Shown here piece after piece: positions 12,470-24,240 of a DNA stretch of 64,000 nt. The stretch lies in the NCBI GenBank assembly GCA_028583605.1, contig CM053328.1, positions 29,991,578 through 30,055,577 on the forward strand, written 5' to 3'. The translations under genes were made by a program, and so were the position numbers. Position 1 is the first letter of the stretch. Each line of letters begins with the position of its first letter. The notes under the pieces are model-generated. The model saw nothing but the letters and a program-made list of their open reading frames with translations, searched no databases and was not told the origin of the DNA. The DNA comes from Dastarcus helophoroides (taxonomy: Eukaryota > Arthropoda > Insecta > Coleoptera > Bothrideridae).

Positions 12470-12940
12470 GAAGGCTATTTCTGGAATTGCAGTGGACTTG
12501 TAAGCAACAAGTACAAACTAGATGTTTTCGCAAAGAAAAACGACTTGGACGTGCTAATGCTCAGCGAAACCAATTTGAGAAGCACGATCAAGGATCCCAA
12601 AATGCGAGGTTGTGTTCCTCATTGCAGAGACGGAGAAATAGACCCAGGAGAAGATACGGCTATCTATATAAGTAGAAACCTAATCCATTTTGCTGCAGGC
12701 ATACTGGAGTTGGACAGGCTGGAAGGAACAGGAATAATAGTACAAATGGCGCAGGGACCTCTGATGCTGCTGTCTTATTATTCTAAATCCAACACTCTCA
12801 TAGAGACAAATTTGGCGCGCATGTTTTAAATAGACAATAACAATGTTGTAGTAGCCGGACGCTTTAATGCCAAAAACGTCGAGTGGGGCAGCCAAAGAAA
12901 CAACCAAAATAGCAAGACAATTCAAAGGTTCATTGATTAA
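12470..12940 (+). pseudogene. LINE endonuclease fragment
   Basis: Starts at GYFWNCSGLVSNKYKLDVF, the classic start of the exonuclease-endonuclease-phosphatase fold in Jockey-type LINEs, followed by LDVLMLSETNL (the catalytic E region). A stop at 12827-12829 interrupts it. Reading continues in the same sense with NNVVVAGRFNAKNVEWGS, the degraded GDFNAKH-type motif; the expected GD is GR, so a key position is lost. Confidence 0.8.
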
Positions 12941-13272
12941 TTACACAAAACGAAATCAATATAATGGCTTCACCAGAACCAACACCACAGGAGTGCCAGA
13001 CATCCTGGATGTAGCACTGATGTAGGATGTTCAATACACTGTTTAGTTGACATCAGTCAATGAGCTCAGCTTGAATCACAACCCACACACAAACAAACTG
13101 GACAATGTTCAGAAAGTGTCTAGCAGCAAACTGGTAAGAGCCTGGAGAGATCATCACAAACGATGACATCAACTCGGCGGTGAAAAGGCTCGAAAACACC
13201 ATAACAGATTCCATTCTGGCAGCGATCAAAACTTTCCGGTGCAAGAAAGGAAGGGAACCACTACAAAATTAG

Positions 13273-14812
13273 TTGGTGAAGTTGATCAGGAAAAAAAATC
13301 GTGTCAGGAAGAGGGCAAGATTGACCAGTATGCAAGCAAATAAGGCGAAAGTCAACAGACTCATCCACGAGTTCAGGTATGAACTTAAAGAGCACAAGAT
13401 TTTTAAATTTCGAGAATACCTAAGAAGCTGTAACCTCAAAAACTCCCCTGACCTCTGGCGAGCAGCCAAAGTCTTAAGAAGGGATAGAAAACTCATGCCT
13501 TCGATTCACGGACCTTAAGGGATGGCTTATTCAGATTTGGATAGAGCCTCAGCATTCGCTGAGACCTTTGAAAGACACTGCGAGGCTACTCTTGAGGGAA
13601 TGAACCTTAACTTCGTAAAGAGAGTGGAACAAGAGGTCCAAGATATTCAGGAGAAAGAGCCAGACGTAGAAGACGTCATCAGATCAACTGACACAGAAGA
13701 ACTCCAAGCTTTCTGCATAAGCTGTCAAATAGTTTATAGACATAGTAAATTCAATGTTTAAAAATCGGTATTTTCCCCACAGGGTGGAAGTCTGCAAGCG
13801 TTATCTTCATTCCTTAGTCAGGTAAGGCAAGGAATTTTTCCCAAAATTACAGACCAAGAAGTCTCTTATCCAACATTGGTAAGGTGGCGGAGAGGATTTT
13901 AAAGAAGCGTCTGCAGAACATCATCAGCGATCGTGACAACATTCCTAAAAACAATTTGGGTTCCAAAAAATGCACTCTACCTCGAACCAGTTGCTGCGAG
14001 TGGTTGAAAAAACTACGCTCAGCATGAATTGGAATCAGGTAGTAGGTGCAATTTTCTTCGATATCTCCAAAACATTTTACACAGTTTGACACCAAGGATT
14101 AGTCTACAAGATGCATCACTTCGGAATGCTTCTAACGATGGTTCAAATGGAAAGCTAGTACCTGCACCAGCGATCATTTAGAGCGAAGGTGGAGCAGGAA
14201 CTATCTAACCAGCATAGGTTGAGGTATGGCGTAACTCAAGGTTCTGCCTTGTCACCGCTCCTATACTATCTATTCACAGCAGACATTCCAAGAACGGACC
14301 AGAAGACATTAGCAACCCATGCAGACAACACAGCGTTATTGGCAAATTCTTTGAGTCCAGAATTGGTCACCAGACGACTAAAGACAGCTACATATGAACT
14401 TCTAGAATACTTTAATAAATGTAGAGTCAAAGTCAACGCAGACAAGATCCAAGCAGTTTTTTTCACCAGAAGAAGACTTCAACCATATGGACATATTCAG
14501 GTCTATGGACAAAACGCCGACTGGAGACTTTAGGCAAAGTATCTAGGAGTAATAGTTGACAAAAGACTAACATTTTAGACTCACACTGATTATGCAGTGT
14601 CGAAAGCCGGAGTTTTAAAGGGACTACTGCGAGCAATGATTGGTAGAAATAGCAAACTGTCCATAGGGCTCCAAGTTTTGCTTTACACATCAATCATAAG
14701 ACCCGCGATGACCTTCGCATCTGTAACTTGGTCACAGGTTGCCTATAACCAGATGAAGGATCTTGAAGAACGTCTTTCTAAAACAAACCTTGGATGCTCC
14801 ATGATTTGCTAG
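13273..14812 (+). pseudogene. LINE reverse transcriptase fragments
   Basis: Pieces in three frames: a linker (13273-13761), the early RT segment LLSNIGKVAERILKKRLQ (about 13863-13920), the palm motif YGVTQGSALSPLLYYLFTAD (about 14225-14285) and the catalytic box reading THADNTALLA (about 14315-14345). Here the second catalytic aspartate of the usual ADD is N. KYLGVIVDKRL and the thumb/connection segment to 14812 follow. Multiple stops and the altered box mean no active enzyme. Confidence 0.85.
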
Positions 14813-15216
14813 GAATGATCAATTTCATAAAGAAGTCGAACTGTCTAAGGTAACAGATTTCCTCAGGGGGTAAATTCTAGGACAATGTTGAAAGCGGAAA
14901 CGCATCCCAACGAATTAGTTCGACAGGCTGTGGATTACGATCTGGAAATCCCAATCAAAATCAGAAGACCGAGGATGGTTCTCAAAGTTGTAACGGCGAT
15001 CGACTTCCATTAGGAAAAATGTTTGTGTTTTGTTTGTTTCAGGCAAAATAGTTTACGTTAGTGCTCCAGTGCTAATATTCTATTTCAACGGAGGGATTGG
15101 GGGCCAAGGGCCTGGCCCGAAGAATCAGGGGTTTTAGTCGGTACCCACGTACTGGAATTCTGGGTTATCTTCCCAGATGTCCGTAAAGGATTTCTCCTGC
15201 TTAACAAAAAAAAAAA

Positions 15217-15589
15217 TTAAAAGCGGTTCCTCTCTTCTAAATTTCTCAAAAACTATTAATATAAAAGTAGGTATCTCTATTATCGATTTTAATAATATTA
15301 CATTACCGCCTTAAAATTTGAACTGAAAATTAATTTCAAATTTCATTTAAATGTAAAATTGTTTTGAAACTTCTTGCATTGCAGTTATTTCTGGAAGCTT
15401 GCCAACAAAGTCACTAGTAACAGCTAGTACATTACATATTTATAAACAACCTACGTGTTACTGTCATGTTTTTGCATCTAGCGAGAACGAGATCGTTCCT
15501 AATAAGAAATAGTTGACCAAATGCAAGCCGTATATTTGAGCAATCGGTGTTTCTAGTGTCCAGGGGTAGGTATTCAAGTTGTTCGCCGC
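15217..15589. other. Intergenic stretch
   Basis: AT-rich sequence between the LINE A-tail and the transposase relic. Nothing recognisable. Confidence 0.4.
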
Positions 15590-15862
15590 AAAAGGGCCTC
15601 CAAGGTCACCTGATTTGATCCCACTCGAATTTTTGTTGTGGGATTAACTTAAAAATCGTATGTATACAAAGCGAGACGATAATGTAAATAACCTAAAAAA
15701 ATGTAGACAGTTCGAGAAGAAAATGAGATGGCAAAACTATCTTAAAAAATATTTATACCGTCTTAAAATGAGCAGAGAAATGTATTGAAAAACGACGAGA
15801 CATTCTTAGCAACTTCTGAAAGCGAAATTAGCGATCTTAAAAAGATACATTTTTATTAGGAT
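15590..15862 (+). pseudogene. Mariner-type transposase C-terminal relic
   Basis: Reading from about 15601 gives PRSPDLIPLEFLLWD, a stop, then LKNRMYTKRDDNVNNLKKC. This is the signature end of insect Tc1/mariner-related transposases (family pattern RSPDLTPLDFFLWGYLK). The final catalytic D of the pattern is E here, and there are in-frame stops. No terminal repeats were found around it. Confidence 0.65.
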
Positions 15863-15925
15863 TAAATAATAAATAATGTTTCCTGTTTGTTAATACTTTC
15901 CTTAATATCCCTAAGATACACATGT

Positions 15926-16284
15926 TGTTGCGCGTTATCGGTTCGAATCATGAATACGCCGTGAATTTTACCCACTTTATTTCCAACTGATTCCGGAACA
16001 CAACAATTGTAATTCACTAACACTGTTTAATTAAGTAACTTATTCATTGATTTCTAACAACCAACTAACTAATCAAGCGACTAACTAACTGAGGAAAAGC
16101 CGACCGGACCCCCTATATAGTATATATAGATCCCCATTCGAAAATATCCAGCAGATAAGGCTTATCGTTTGCCGAAATTTCTGGAGCGCTTATCTGCCGT
16201 TTCATTTATTATCGCGGCCGCTTCCCTCTATCAAATTTTCAAGAAAATTTCCCTAACTAAAGTTTACAATTACATTTCGTTACA
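15926..16284 (-). mobile_element. Solo LTR, copy 3 (diverged)
   Basis: Read on the minus strand it begins TGTAACGAAATGTAATTGTA and ends GAACCGATAACGCGCAACA, matching the better-preserved LTRs at 39465-39838 and 61483-61857. Shared blocks include GCGGCCGCGATAA, GGCAGATAAGCG, CAGAAATTTCGGCAAACGAT, AAGCCTTATCTGC and AGTGGGT near the end. A TATATA-rich promoter-like box lies at 16114-16129. The flanking four bases (ATGT and CTAT) do not match, so the target duplication has decayed or the ends are off. Confidence 0.75.
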
Positions 16285-16454
16285 CTATTAACCTGTTGAC
16301 ACTTGGTTTCATAGTCTACTAAGTCAATTTCACATTAATTTTCGATTCATTATGATGTACGTTTAGGTCCTCATAACTCGGTTATTATTCTTCTTAGCAT
16401 GATAATTATTTTTACTCTAAATTCCTATTGGCTTTCATAAAAACATAAAATATA

Positions 16455-16640
16455 CAGGGTGTTCTAAGTAAAAAGGAGTACATTGTCAAAAATCTCAAAA
16501 ACGCGATGATCACTTGTTTTTCCCATAACATCATTTTATTCAGCGCCAAAAACATGTACTAGTTTGCTTATTTAACCAATTTTGTATCTTTAATAATAAT
16601 AAAGTTGGCAATGGTGGAAGCTTCATTAAGGATCACCTCG
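16455..16640. mobile_element. Small MITE with TA duplication
   Basis: TA at 16453-16454 and 16641-16642 flank a 186-bp segment. It starts CAGGGTGTTCT and ends GATCACCTCG; the ends are imperfect inverted repeats of the CAGGGTG kind common in mariner-type insect elements. No coding capacity. Confidence 0.45.
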
Positions 16641-16649
16641 TATACCACA

Positions 16650-17583
16650 TTTAAAAAATAATAGCTGCAATAAGAAAATCTCTCGAAACTGTCTTGATTC
16701 TATAAATAAGTACACGTTTAATTCATACTTTTATTTGAAGAAGTATTGTTGATCGAAAACGTAAAAATTGACTGTTTGACTAAACATTCATTAATAATTT
16801 TCTGCCAGCTTACTTTGGAATAATTACCCTCTTATTCTTGTTTGAGTTATTCGCAGTACAATGGCGGCAAAACAGACTCCCTAGCAGCTCTAAAGTGCGT
16901 AATTATTAAATTACTCTGCACCTTGCCTCCTGTGCCCTCTTTTCCTTTTGCAAATTAAGTTACAACGAGCTAAACTTTAAGCCTTTGATGTGAATAATAG
17001 CAGATATGCGTATTACACCTGGAAAATGTAATGTCTTGATGTATAATTTAGGTAAAAATACTGCTGATAGAAAAACTTTTTTAATAATTTTTTGGCACTA
17101 TTACTATTTGTTGTGAACAAATGTAATCTTAAAAAATTCAAAGGACAGCAAACTCCCCAACTGACTATATTTTTTTTTCGTTCGTTCAAATTTTGTAAAA
17201 AAAGTCTTTTTCAAAAATGCCTTTCCCGAAAATTTTATTTTATTATGTAAATTTTGACATAAGAGTATCTATGCCTTTCTTTTGACATTAGAAAAAATGT
17301 TAGATTTCCCAAGAAATACTTTCCTTGATATTTCCAAAAAAAAACCATTTTCCCAGAATTATCGCCGATTTGAATAAAATTCTGGCCTAATTTTAAGAAA
17401 ATAAAATAATTTTAAGAAAGAAAAAATCTTTAGAAGAAGAATTCCTACAAAAGAGGCAAATTTATCAAATCTTTCATATTTTTCACTTTTTTTAGGTTTG
17501 ATATACTTAATCCTAAAAGTTAAAGAAAAAATATAAAATTCCCAAGAAAACGTTTTGTTCTGTTTTATGTTTCATGTTTTTAA
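16650..17583. other. Intergenic AT-rich stretch
   Basis: AT-rich sequence with a few satellite-like units after about 17150. No gene, RNA or element ends seen. Confidence 0.4.
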
Positions 17584-19400
17584 AGTACCGCGAGTAGGAT
17601 GCGGAAACAAGGTTAGATGGCGATGAACCGCCTTCTTAAACAAGGATACATGGCGATGAACCGCCTTCCTGAACAAGGATAGGTTAATTTTTGGGGAAAA
17701 TTTCTTTCGGTAACGAGTTCCATAGCTTGGAAAATTTATAGAAAAACGAGCCTCCGTAGACAGGAGTCCTCACTGTATCAAGCTGAACCGCAGCACCGCA
17801 CAGGAATTTGCTGTCTCCGACTGTCTTGTATGCCTCAATAACCTTGCCCTTGGAGGATCAATCCTATTAGTTCCTGTAAGCATCTCTCATAAAAGTACTT
17901 GTAGAAAAGAGGTGCATCACCAACCATCCTCCTGTGGTCTAGTGTTTCGAGAGAATCGTTCAAATTCTCGTCATCAATTAGGCGCTCTCCTTTGAATTGA
18001 ATCCAAAAGAGCTAACGGCGTTTTGGTGCTAAACTCCAAACATGAGAACAGTATTCTGGTGTTGGCCTAACTTGAACTGTGCATAATGTAAATTGCTGAT
18101 GAGAGGCGGACTTGGCAATGATCGTCCCAAGAGAAGTTACTGCTCGCATTCATTCCTAGAATAGACTGATTAGATCCCATAGGGAGAATTTTACCGTCCA
18201 TGAGTATGTTTGTTGTCCCTTGATCTTTTCTTAGAGAAATCCATGGCCTGAGTTTTAAAGGCGTTAAAGTTGACTAGATTTGTCTTACTTCATTCCAGAA
18301 TAATTTCGAGATCCCGATTAATCATCTGTATCTGCTCTTCCCTTGGTCGATCTAAAGCAGCGACGGGTAATGGTTTGTCGGAGAAAAAAGATGACACCAG
18401 GCTACTATTATCTGCCTTTTGTATATCGGATTGGACGTTGTCTGAAAATGTCTTCAGGTATCGAAGGACCAACCTTACGAAAAATAGAAAGTTCCCCGTT
18501 TCAAGAATCAAAGTTGAAACTTTTAGCAAACATGCTAGCAGGTCAAGTTTTTCCTTGGAAGTAGTCGCAATATTGTTGTTGTCATCGAGTAAAAGTAGCA
18601 AATTTGAAGATGTCAATTTTTTTCCAACTGATTTTACAAATCCCCAAAAGGACCTGATACCGTTTGGACAGTTGATAACTCTCTGGCGCATTTTACAATC
18701 GAAATTACGTGGTGGTCCGAGTCTCGACTTAGGGATTATTTCTCCAACGACCATATGCGCGATTTTTGCAGGAGACAACCCAAATACGTTTTTTGCTGAA
18801 CCAAGGTTTACTAGAGGCAGTCTTCTTATAAGAATGGAAAATTGAGGATTCCATACCAACCAGGATAGTTTCAGTGATGGATTCGGCGACTGAGGAAGGT
18901 TTGTATGAGTTAATGCAGATTTCTTGCCATAGGAAAGATGCAAAGAAGTCCCTTAATTTTGTCCAGTTTGTAAAGGTAAAGTGCCAAACTCTACGGGGCT
19001 GTGTCTGAGAGGGAAGGTGGTATATGAAGCAAGCGAGAGGCTGCTACAAGCTTGTGATCGGAATTTCCAAGCGGTGATGTCACAATGATTTTATACGAAT
19101 TTGAAGAATTTGTAAGGAAATGATCGAGTAGATTAGGTTGAATGAGTATCTACATCAAGAATTCTAATAGGTTCCTCGACCAATTGCGATAGGCAACAAG
19201 TGATGGCGAAAGCCTCTGCCATCCTACCCGAGCCGTCATTTCGGGAAGAAAACCTTAACCAGTGGATGTTGTGTACTTTGAAGTCACCGAGAAAGACAAC
19301 CTGAGCGTTGGATAATTCATCTGTAGGTGATCTGAGTTTGCGGGAGATAAAAGAAGAGCTGTCTGTATGAGAAATTGTTTGGAGACAGATAATGCTATTT
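17584..19400 (-). mobile_element. CR1-like LINE, internally deleted
   Basis: Read on the minus strand, the endonuclease end VVFLGDFKVHNIHWLRFSSR lies near 19290-19230. A linker FWGFVKSVGKKLTSSN and LLLLDDNNNIATTSKEKLDL leads directly into ADNSSLVSSFFSDKPLPVAA, then IQMINRDLEIILE (frame 18943-18290). Compared with the sister copy at 50.9-52.3 kb, most of the reverse transcriptase between linker and catalytic box is missing, so an internal deletion is clear. The 3' region to 17584 matches the sister copy. It holds a small tandem duplication of about 33 bp (ATGGCGATGAACCGCCTTC twice, 17617-17670). Confidence 0.8.
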
Positions 19401-19406
19401 TTATTT

Positions 19407-19536
19407 TTGGTGGAACGGACTGATCCTTGGTTATCTTCAAAAATTGAAATACAAATCTTGTCTCTTGAAACGAAGAAAGATTTTTTCTAAATCTTTCCCG
19501 ATTTCAGAGGACAAAATTTGTAGTTCAATTTTTCAG
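19407..19536. mobile_element. Hammerhead-type repeat, inverted halves, centre deleted
   Basis: Starts GGTGGAACGGACTGATCCTT and GGTTATCTTCAAAAATTGAA, goes through TTGAAACGAAGAAAGATT, then returns inverted as ATCTTTCCCGATTTCAGAGG, ACAAAATTTG. The central CTGAAGA/GAAA part is absent. It lies directly next to the 5' edge of the CR1-like LINE. Confidence 0.65.
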
Positions 19537-19539
19537 ATA

Positions 19540-20015
19540 AAGTGAACAAATGAATATTACTTCGCTTTTAAAATTGGAATTTTGAAAACTTTCTTGTAGT
19601 TATTATGTGTTGTGTAATATTTTCCAAATGAATGATAATTTCACTGTACTGCCGATTTATCTTTTTGAAAGCAGTAAATTTACGATACAATAATTGAATA
19701 TTAATCATCTAGTGTTGGGTATAAGCGCCACGATAACTTCTTGAATGGCGCAATTTATGCTTTAGATAATCGCGGATGAAAGAATTAATCGTGGCGTGGA
19801 AACAGACTTCGAGTTAAAGAGGGCACTGATTTATAAAGAACGAACGGGAAGTAAAAGGGAAAGAGAAGTAAATTAAAATATTTGTTATCATAAGTATAAG
19901 GCACGATTTCCAGATTTAACTAACGCGCAATATTGTTTCCGTATTATAACAGATTCATTTTCTGGATTTGAGCCAGTTGAAACTTTCCAACAATTAAATA
20001 CATTTTTCGTCTTAC
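19540..20015. other. Intronic or intergenic stretch
   Basis: AT-rich sequence downstream (on the minus strand) of the candidate exon at 20016-20199. No further exon recognised. Confidence 0.35.
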
Positions 20016-20199
20016 CTAAGAAGGAGCGTTCCATCTGATCCTCGTTCGGGTCCATAACTTCCTGAACCGCACAGCCTGCTAACGGCACTTTTTCTTCGCA
20101 TATCCAAGGCCACGGTGTCATCTCTACTAAAGGACAGTCTTGATGGATGAAAACGGGCGGAAAAACTGGCTCTCGATTGTCCTGGAGATACAGCTTCGT
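20016..20199 (-). CDS. Candidate exon 4 of an unrecognised minus-strand gene
   Basis: Minus strand: an acceptor (TTGTTTTAG before ACGAAGCTG) and a strong donor (CTTAG then GTAAGACG) bound 184 bases. The previous candidate exon (38483-38645) ends with one base, G, after a full codon. G plus AC gives aspartate, and the frame then runs open through SPGQSRASFSARFHPSRLSF and DMRRKSAVSRL to SDGTLLL, leaving two bases. The peptide is rich in S and R with several RxxS-like sites, as in a regulatory, disordered segment. A second frame is also open here, so the frame choice rests on the phase match. I do not recognise the protein. Confidence 0.5.
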
Positions 20200-21780
20200 C
20201 TAAAACAATTTTACACCAGTAAATTACACTTCTACATCTCCTTCGAAGCATATTAACTTTTTCTATTGAAATTCTTGAAATTTTGAGGTTGTCTGGAAGC
20301 ACAACAGTTAAACATTCGAAAAAAAAATAACGAAAACTTCAATGTTATACATAAAATTAAATAAAAAAAGCTTTACATTTCACTAGCCGACTTTGTAAAG
20401 CTAATAAAGAAATTTTAATTTTGATCTCGAAATTTTAGCTTTTATCTCGACATTTAGAATTTCATTTAAATTTTTGATTTAAACTAGTTCAAAAAATTAG
20501 AATTTTGGCCAAGCTCAGATTTATAAAACGAATTTGATATTTTAGAAAAAAGGATACTTTCCAAAAATCTGAAAAGTTTCCAAAATGAGTCAAAACTGAA
20601 AGAAAAAAATTGAAGTCTAAAATCTAAGCAGTAAATTTTCAGAAAAATGTAGACATTTTGAGAAACCACGTCAAAATTTTAAAAAATTCCAAATATTGAG
20701 TTTTATGTTGAAAATTTGAGAAAAAAAAGTAAAAATTTCAGGTTTAAAAACAGAATTTTAGAAAGAAGTTTTTAATGTTTTGAGTGTGTATTCATAATTC
20801 ATCGAATTAAAATAGAAATTTCAACTTAAAAATATTAATATTAAAAGTTTTAAGTTACAAAAAACGTCTAAAATTTAAAATGGATGTTTGGTCAACGTGG
20901 CTCATCCTTAATCTCCATCCAATAGTTTTTTCGAATCTTAATATAAATTCTGACAATCATAACTTTACTGAACACTTAATGTTGGTTTATTTAAGTAATT
21001 GGTCTTATTTAATATTGAAATAATTTGAGCTTAGAAGGGTTTTCTAAGTGGAATTATCAGAAGGTCGCATATTGGGGAAAGAATTTAATATCGAGTCAAG
21101 TGCCAAGCACTTCTTCAAGCTCCATTGAAATTCCTCGAACTCAGGGACAAAAGCTGTAATGGCTCAAGCGTAACATTGTGGTTTTAAAATAAAACAATTG
21201 TACTTTTGAAAGTCAAATGCTCTATTCGATTGCTCCAACCGAGATTAAAAGAAATTTAAGCACCAATCAGTTTCCAAGTAGTTCATTTAAATTCAGTGGA
21301 TCTTTTCATTTCCCCCAAAACACCTTGTGTCATCGTTTAATTGCTGAATTAAACCCTCTAATTCTACACGGATTCCTTCGCTCATCTTTTGTTAAGGTTG
21401 GATGAGTAAATAATTTTAACACAGTTTGGCTTTACTTTAAAATGTACTGGGTAAACATTGTACGAATTGTACGAATTCTCGTATAATATGACAAAGTGAG
21501 GTCAAAGGGGCTGTGTACCTATGATGAATTTCTTCTTACAGATACGTTAACTATAAATACCCAATTTGTATGTAAATCTGATATATTTACTTAATCCGAA
21601 ATAGTATTTGTTATCAAACATATCAGAAAGTGGCAATCAATAGCTAATACTTCCCTATAATCAGAGGGTCTATTTTAAAAGTCAGAGTCCGTTGTCACCT
21701 GACTCTGTAGTCACGGGTACCAAGCACACAACCCTGCAAAGTCTATTTTGAAATCCTCAACGGAATTCCACAACTAGGAA
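20200..21780. other. AT-rich stretch, probably intron
   Basis: Contains reverse-orientation satellite-like units around 20400-20880 and otherwise unremarkable sequence. If the minus-strand exons are one gene, this lies in its intron of about 18 kb. Confidence 0.35.
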
Positions 21781-22154
21781 AAGGGACAGATGAGCACTTT
21801 CTGAAAAAAATACTACATGCCAAAGGTAAGCGAAAATATGTCTACAGACAAGACAAAAAAGCTCATTGATCTACCCAAGAACGATTCGAGGTTAATCACT
21901 GATTCTCTTATTGGTCATTGCCCCTAAAATACCACCTCAGGAAAATGGGTAAAAATGATAACAGTTTACGCAGTTTCGGCCATTTCTCGAACGAGACAGC
22001 GGGGCACATATCGTGCAGCTGCGCCTCATTGATCCTGGGCAGAATGAAATATTTTGGAAGGATGGAAATAATACCTTCTAAAGCTGGCAATTTAGCTCCA
22101 AGGAACATCTCAGACGCTGGCAGTGGCTCACTACACATCGATAGAAACTATTGA
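21780..22154 (+). pseudogene. LINE C-terminal tail (zinc-knuckle region)
   Basis: The frame ending at 22154 contains IGHCPLKYHLRKMGKNDNSL, then ETAGHISCSCASLILGRM. This follows the pattern of the C-terminal region of RNase H-bearing LINEs (GHxxLxxHLxxMG, CRxC, ETxxHxLxxC, R). The CRxC pair is degraded to RSFG, so the zinc site is broken. It is a 5'-truncated relic. Confidence 0.65.
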
Positions 22155-22298
22155 CAATGTCGATGTATTGATAGTTCTTAACAAGCAACGTTCGACATTT
22201 GATAAAATTGTTTAACTTTAGCGGAAAATTTTGAGAAAAAAAAAACGATATTCAATATTGTGTCTGAAATGGATATGAAATAAACAAAAGTCGAATTT

Positions 22299-22684
22299 CA
22301 TTCCTGCTGATTGGCATTTTCTTCGCCAGTTGCTTCTTACAGACAGCTAAATTTTCAGTTACCTCTTTTTTCGCTAAGAAATGGCAATCTTTTCTAGATT
22401 ACCCCAAACAGCGATTGCGTTAGATCTTAGTTTATCAATCGCTGTTTGTGACTTAACACTCACAAAAAACACTTAAAAACTATCGTAAAAATTAACGATA
22501 AAAATAAATGATAATTAAATTTAAGGTTTCGGACAGTTCACCTCTCTGCCCGTCGTCAGAAATAAAAATGTTTGGGGCAATTTAGAAAAAATTGCCATTT
22601 CTTAACAAAAAAAAAAAGAACTAACTGAAAATTTAGAGGTCTGTAAGAAGCAACGAGCGAAGAAAATGCCAATCAGCAGGAATG
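22299..22684. mobile_element. MITE, 386 bp, copy A
   Basis: Long terminal inverted repeats: CATTCCTGCTGATTGGCATT then TTCTTCGCCAGTTGCTTCTT at the left, and AAGAAGCAACGAGCGAAGAA then AATGCCAATCAGCAGGAATG at the right. Internal inverted words CAGCGATTG and CAATCGCTG also occur. The internal segment CAATCGCTGTTTGTGACTTA is shared, inverted, with the element at 42596-42883. No coding capacity. Confidence 0.8.
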
Positions 22685-24240
22685 GAATCAATGAAACTTC
22701 GCAAAGACGACACAGAGAATATCTTAAAAGTCCAATGTTTGATATTTTACCGAAATTTCAAAAATCTGACATGAAACGAAATGAACTCAAAAATTTCAGA
22801 AATTCATTTCTTCAATTTTAAACTTTTCTCGAAATGTTGGCCTTTTTCTCAAAACTTCGTAATTAAAACTCGAATTTGTTTTACAACATTTAAGTTTTTT
22901 TCCAAAATCAGAACTTCTATTTTAAATTCGAGGTTTAAAGCTTAAAATTTTTACACCCGAAAATTAGAAAAAACTTTCTACACTTTTACGTTTAATGCTG
23001 AGATTTCCAAATTTAATTTAATTAAAGTTTCATTTATTAAACAATTTTCAGAATTTTCAATTTAACTTTGAAGTATTGTTTTAAAATTTTCAGTAAAATT
23101 TCAAATTTTATTCGAAATTTTCACTTTAAATTCAAAACTTTGACTTTAAACGAAGTTTTTTGTAGCGTTTCGATTTTAAACTCGAAAATTTAGCTCTGGA
23201 AGTTTAAGCACGAATTTGGAGGAAAATATTAACATAATTTTTAAACTCCAAAATAAAAATCCATAATTACCCAAATATTTTTGTAGAAATTCTTTAGTTG
23301 TTTAGACTTACCCGTTAAATTTTGTTTGTAAATTAGAAATTTTAATCATAAAAATAAAAAATCAATTTAAAACCGCTTGAAATTTCCAGAATTATGGTTT
23401 AAATTCTAAAATATATTTTCATATATAATCCCAAATTATAGATTTTATAGTTCCGATTTTGATATACAAATCTTGTCTTCTGAAACCAAGAAACGCGTTT
23501 TGATAGCCAAACTATCATCTTCAAAGAGAAACTCTCTCCGACGCCCTGAATTTTTTAATCTTTCTTGGTTTCAGGGGACAACATTTGTATATCAGTTTTT
23601 GAGGATAACGAAGGACAAGCCCGTTCCACAAAAATAAAGCTCCAATTTTAAGAAAATAAAATTTCAAGAAAAATGTCCAAAAAAATTTGAAAATAAATAT
23701 CTTAATAATTTTCCAACTATTAACATTTTTTTAGAAATGTTGGCTTTTATTCAAAAGTTGAAATTAAAAAATAAAATTCACAATTTAAATCAACTTTTTA
23801 AATATTTGAAATTTGTAAAAATCAAAATTTCAAACTTTCTTCGCCAAAGTTTAAATAAAGATTTAGACAGAATTAAGTTATTTTTAATTTTTTCTCGAGA
23901 TTTTCATTTTTTAAAATCTCATTGTTTTTACCTTTTTTTTTTCAAATTTTAGTTTAAACATGGAAATTTTAGGAAATAAATTAAACATTTTGAGGTTTCG
24001 ACATCTTTTTGAAATGTTGACTTCGTCATTTTAAAATTTAGGCTTTAAACTCTAATTTCTTTTATTTTAACATTTTTAGCTATTTCCTGACATTTTGACT
24101 TGATTCTGAACATTTCAAGTTTATTTTCGACATTTCGTTTTAAAGTCAAAATAAAGAAAAATATACAAATTTTTATTTAAATTTAAACCTAAAAAAATAT
24201 CGAAAATTCCCTAAAAAAAATAGAAAAATATTCAAAAAGA
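22685..24240. repeat. AT-rich stretch with satellite units
   Basis: Scattered AAATTTTCGACTTT-like units, mainly T-rich on the plus strand between 22.8 and 23.2 kb, and mixed after that. A hammerhead-type repeat is embedded at 23458-23630. No gene seen. Confidence 0.5.
23458..23630 (-). mobile_element. Hammerhead-type repeat copy
   Basis: Carries TACAAATCTTGTCTTCTGAA, ACCAAGAAACGCGTTTTGAT, AGCCAAACTATCATCTTCAA, then TCTTTCTTGGTTTCAGGGGA and the outer end AACGAAGGACAAGCCCGTTC. On the minus strand the core reads TTGAAGA, GATAGT, TTG, GCTATC, AAAACGCGTTT: stem II still pairs (one U-G), but the CTGAAGA and GAAA boxes each carry one change. Confidence 0.65.

Larger units (their letters stand above)
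12455..15216 (+). mobile_element. Dead Jockey-like LINE with A-tail
   Basis: A non-LTR retrotransposon: an AP-type endonuclease is followed by a reverse transcriptase and a typical C-terminal tail (HPNELVRQAVDYDLEIPIK and on, about 14903-14990). A 3' region containing GGTTTTAGTCGGTACCCACG then runs to an 11-base A-run at 15206-15216. At least six in-frame stops or frame changes break it (for example 12829, 13023, 14532, 14578). ORF1 is absent or unrecognisable; 12198-12425 may be its relic. The element is clearly inactive. Confidence 0.85.

Noticed and set aside
18270..18845. 191-codon plus-strand frame
   Set aside because: It is the antisense shadow of the LINE protein frame read on the minus strand.
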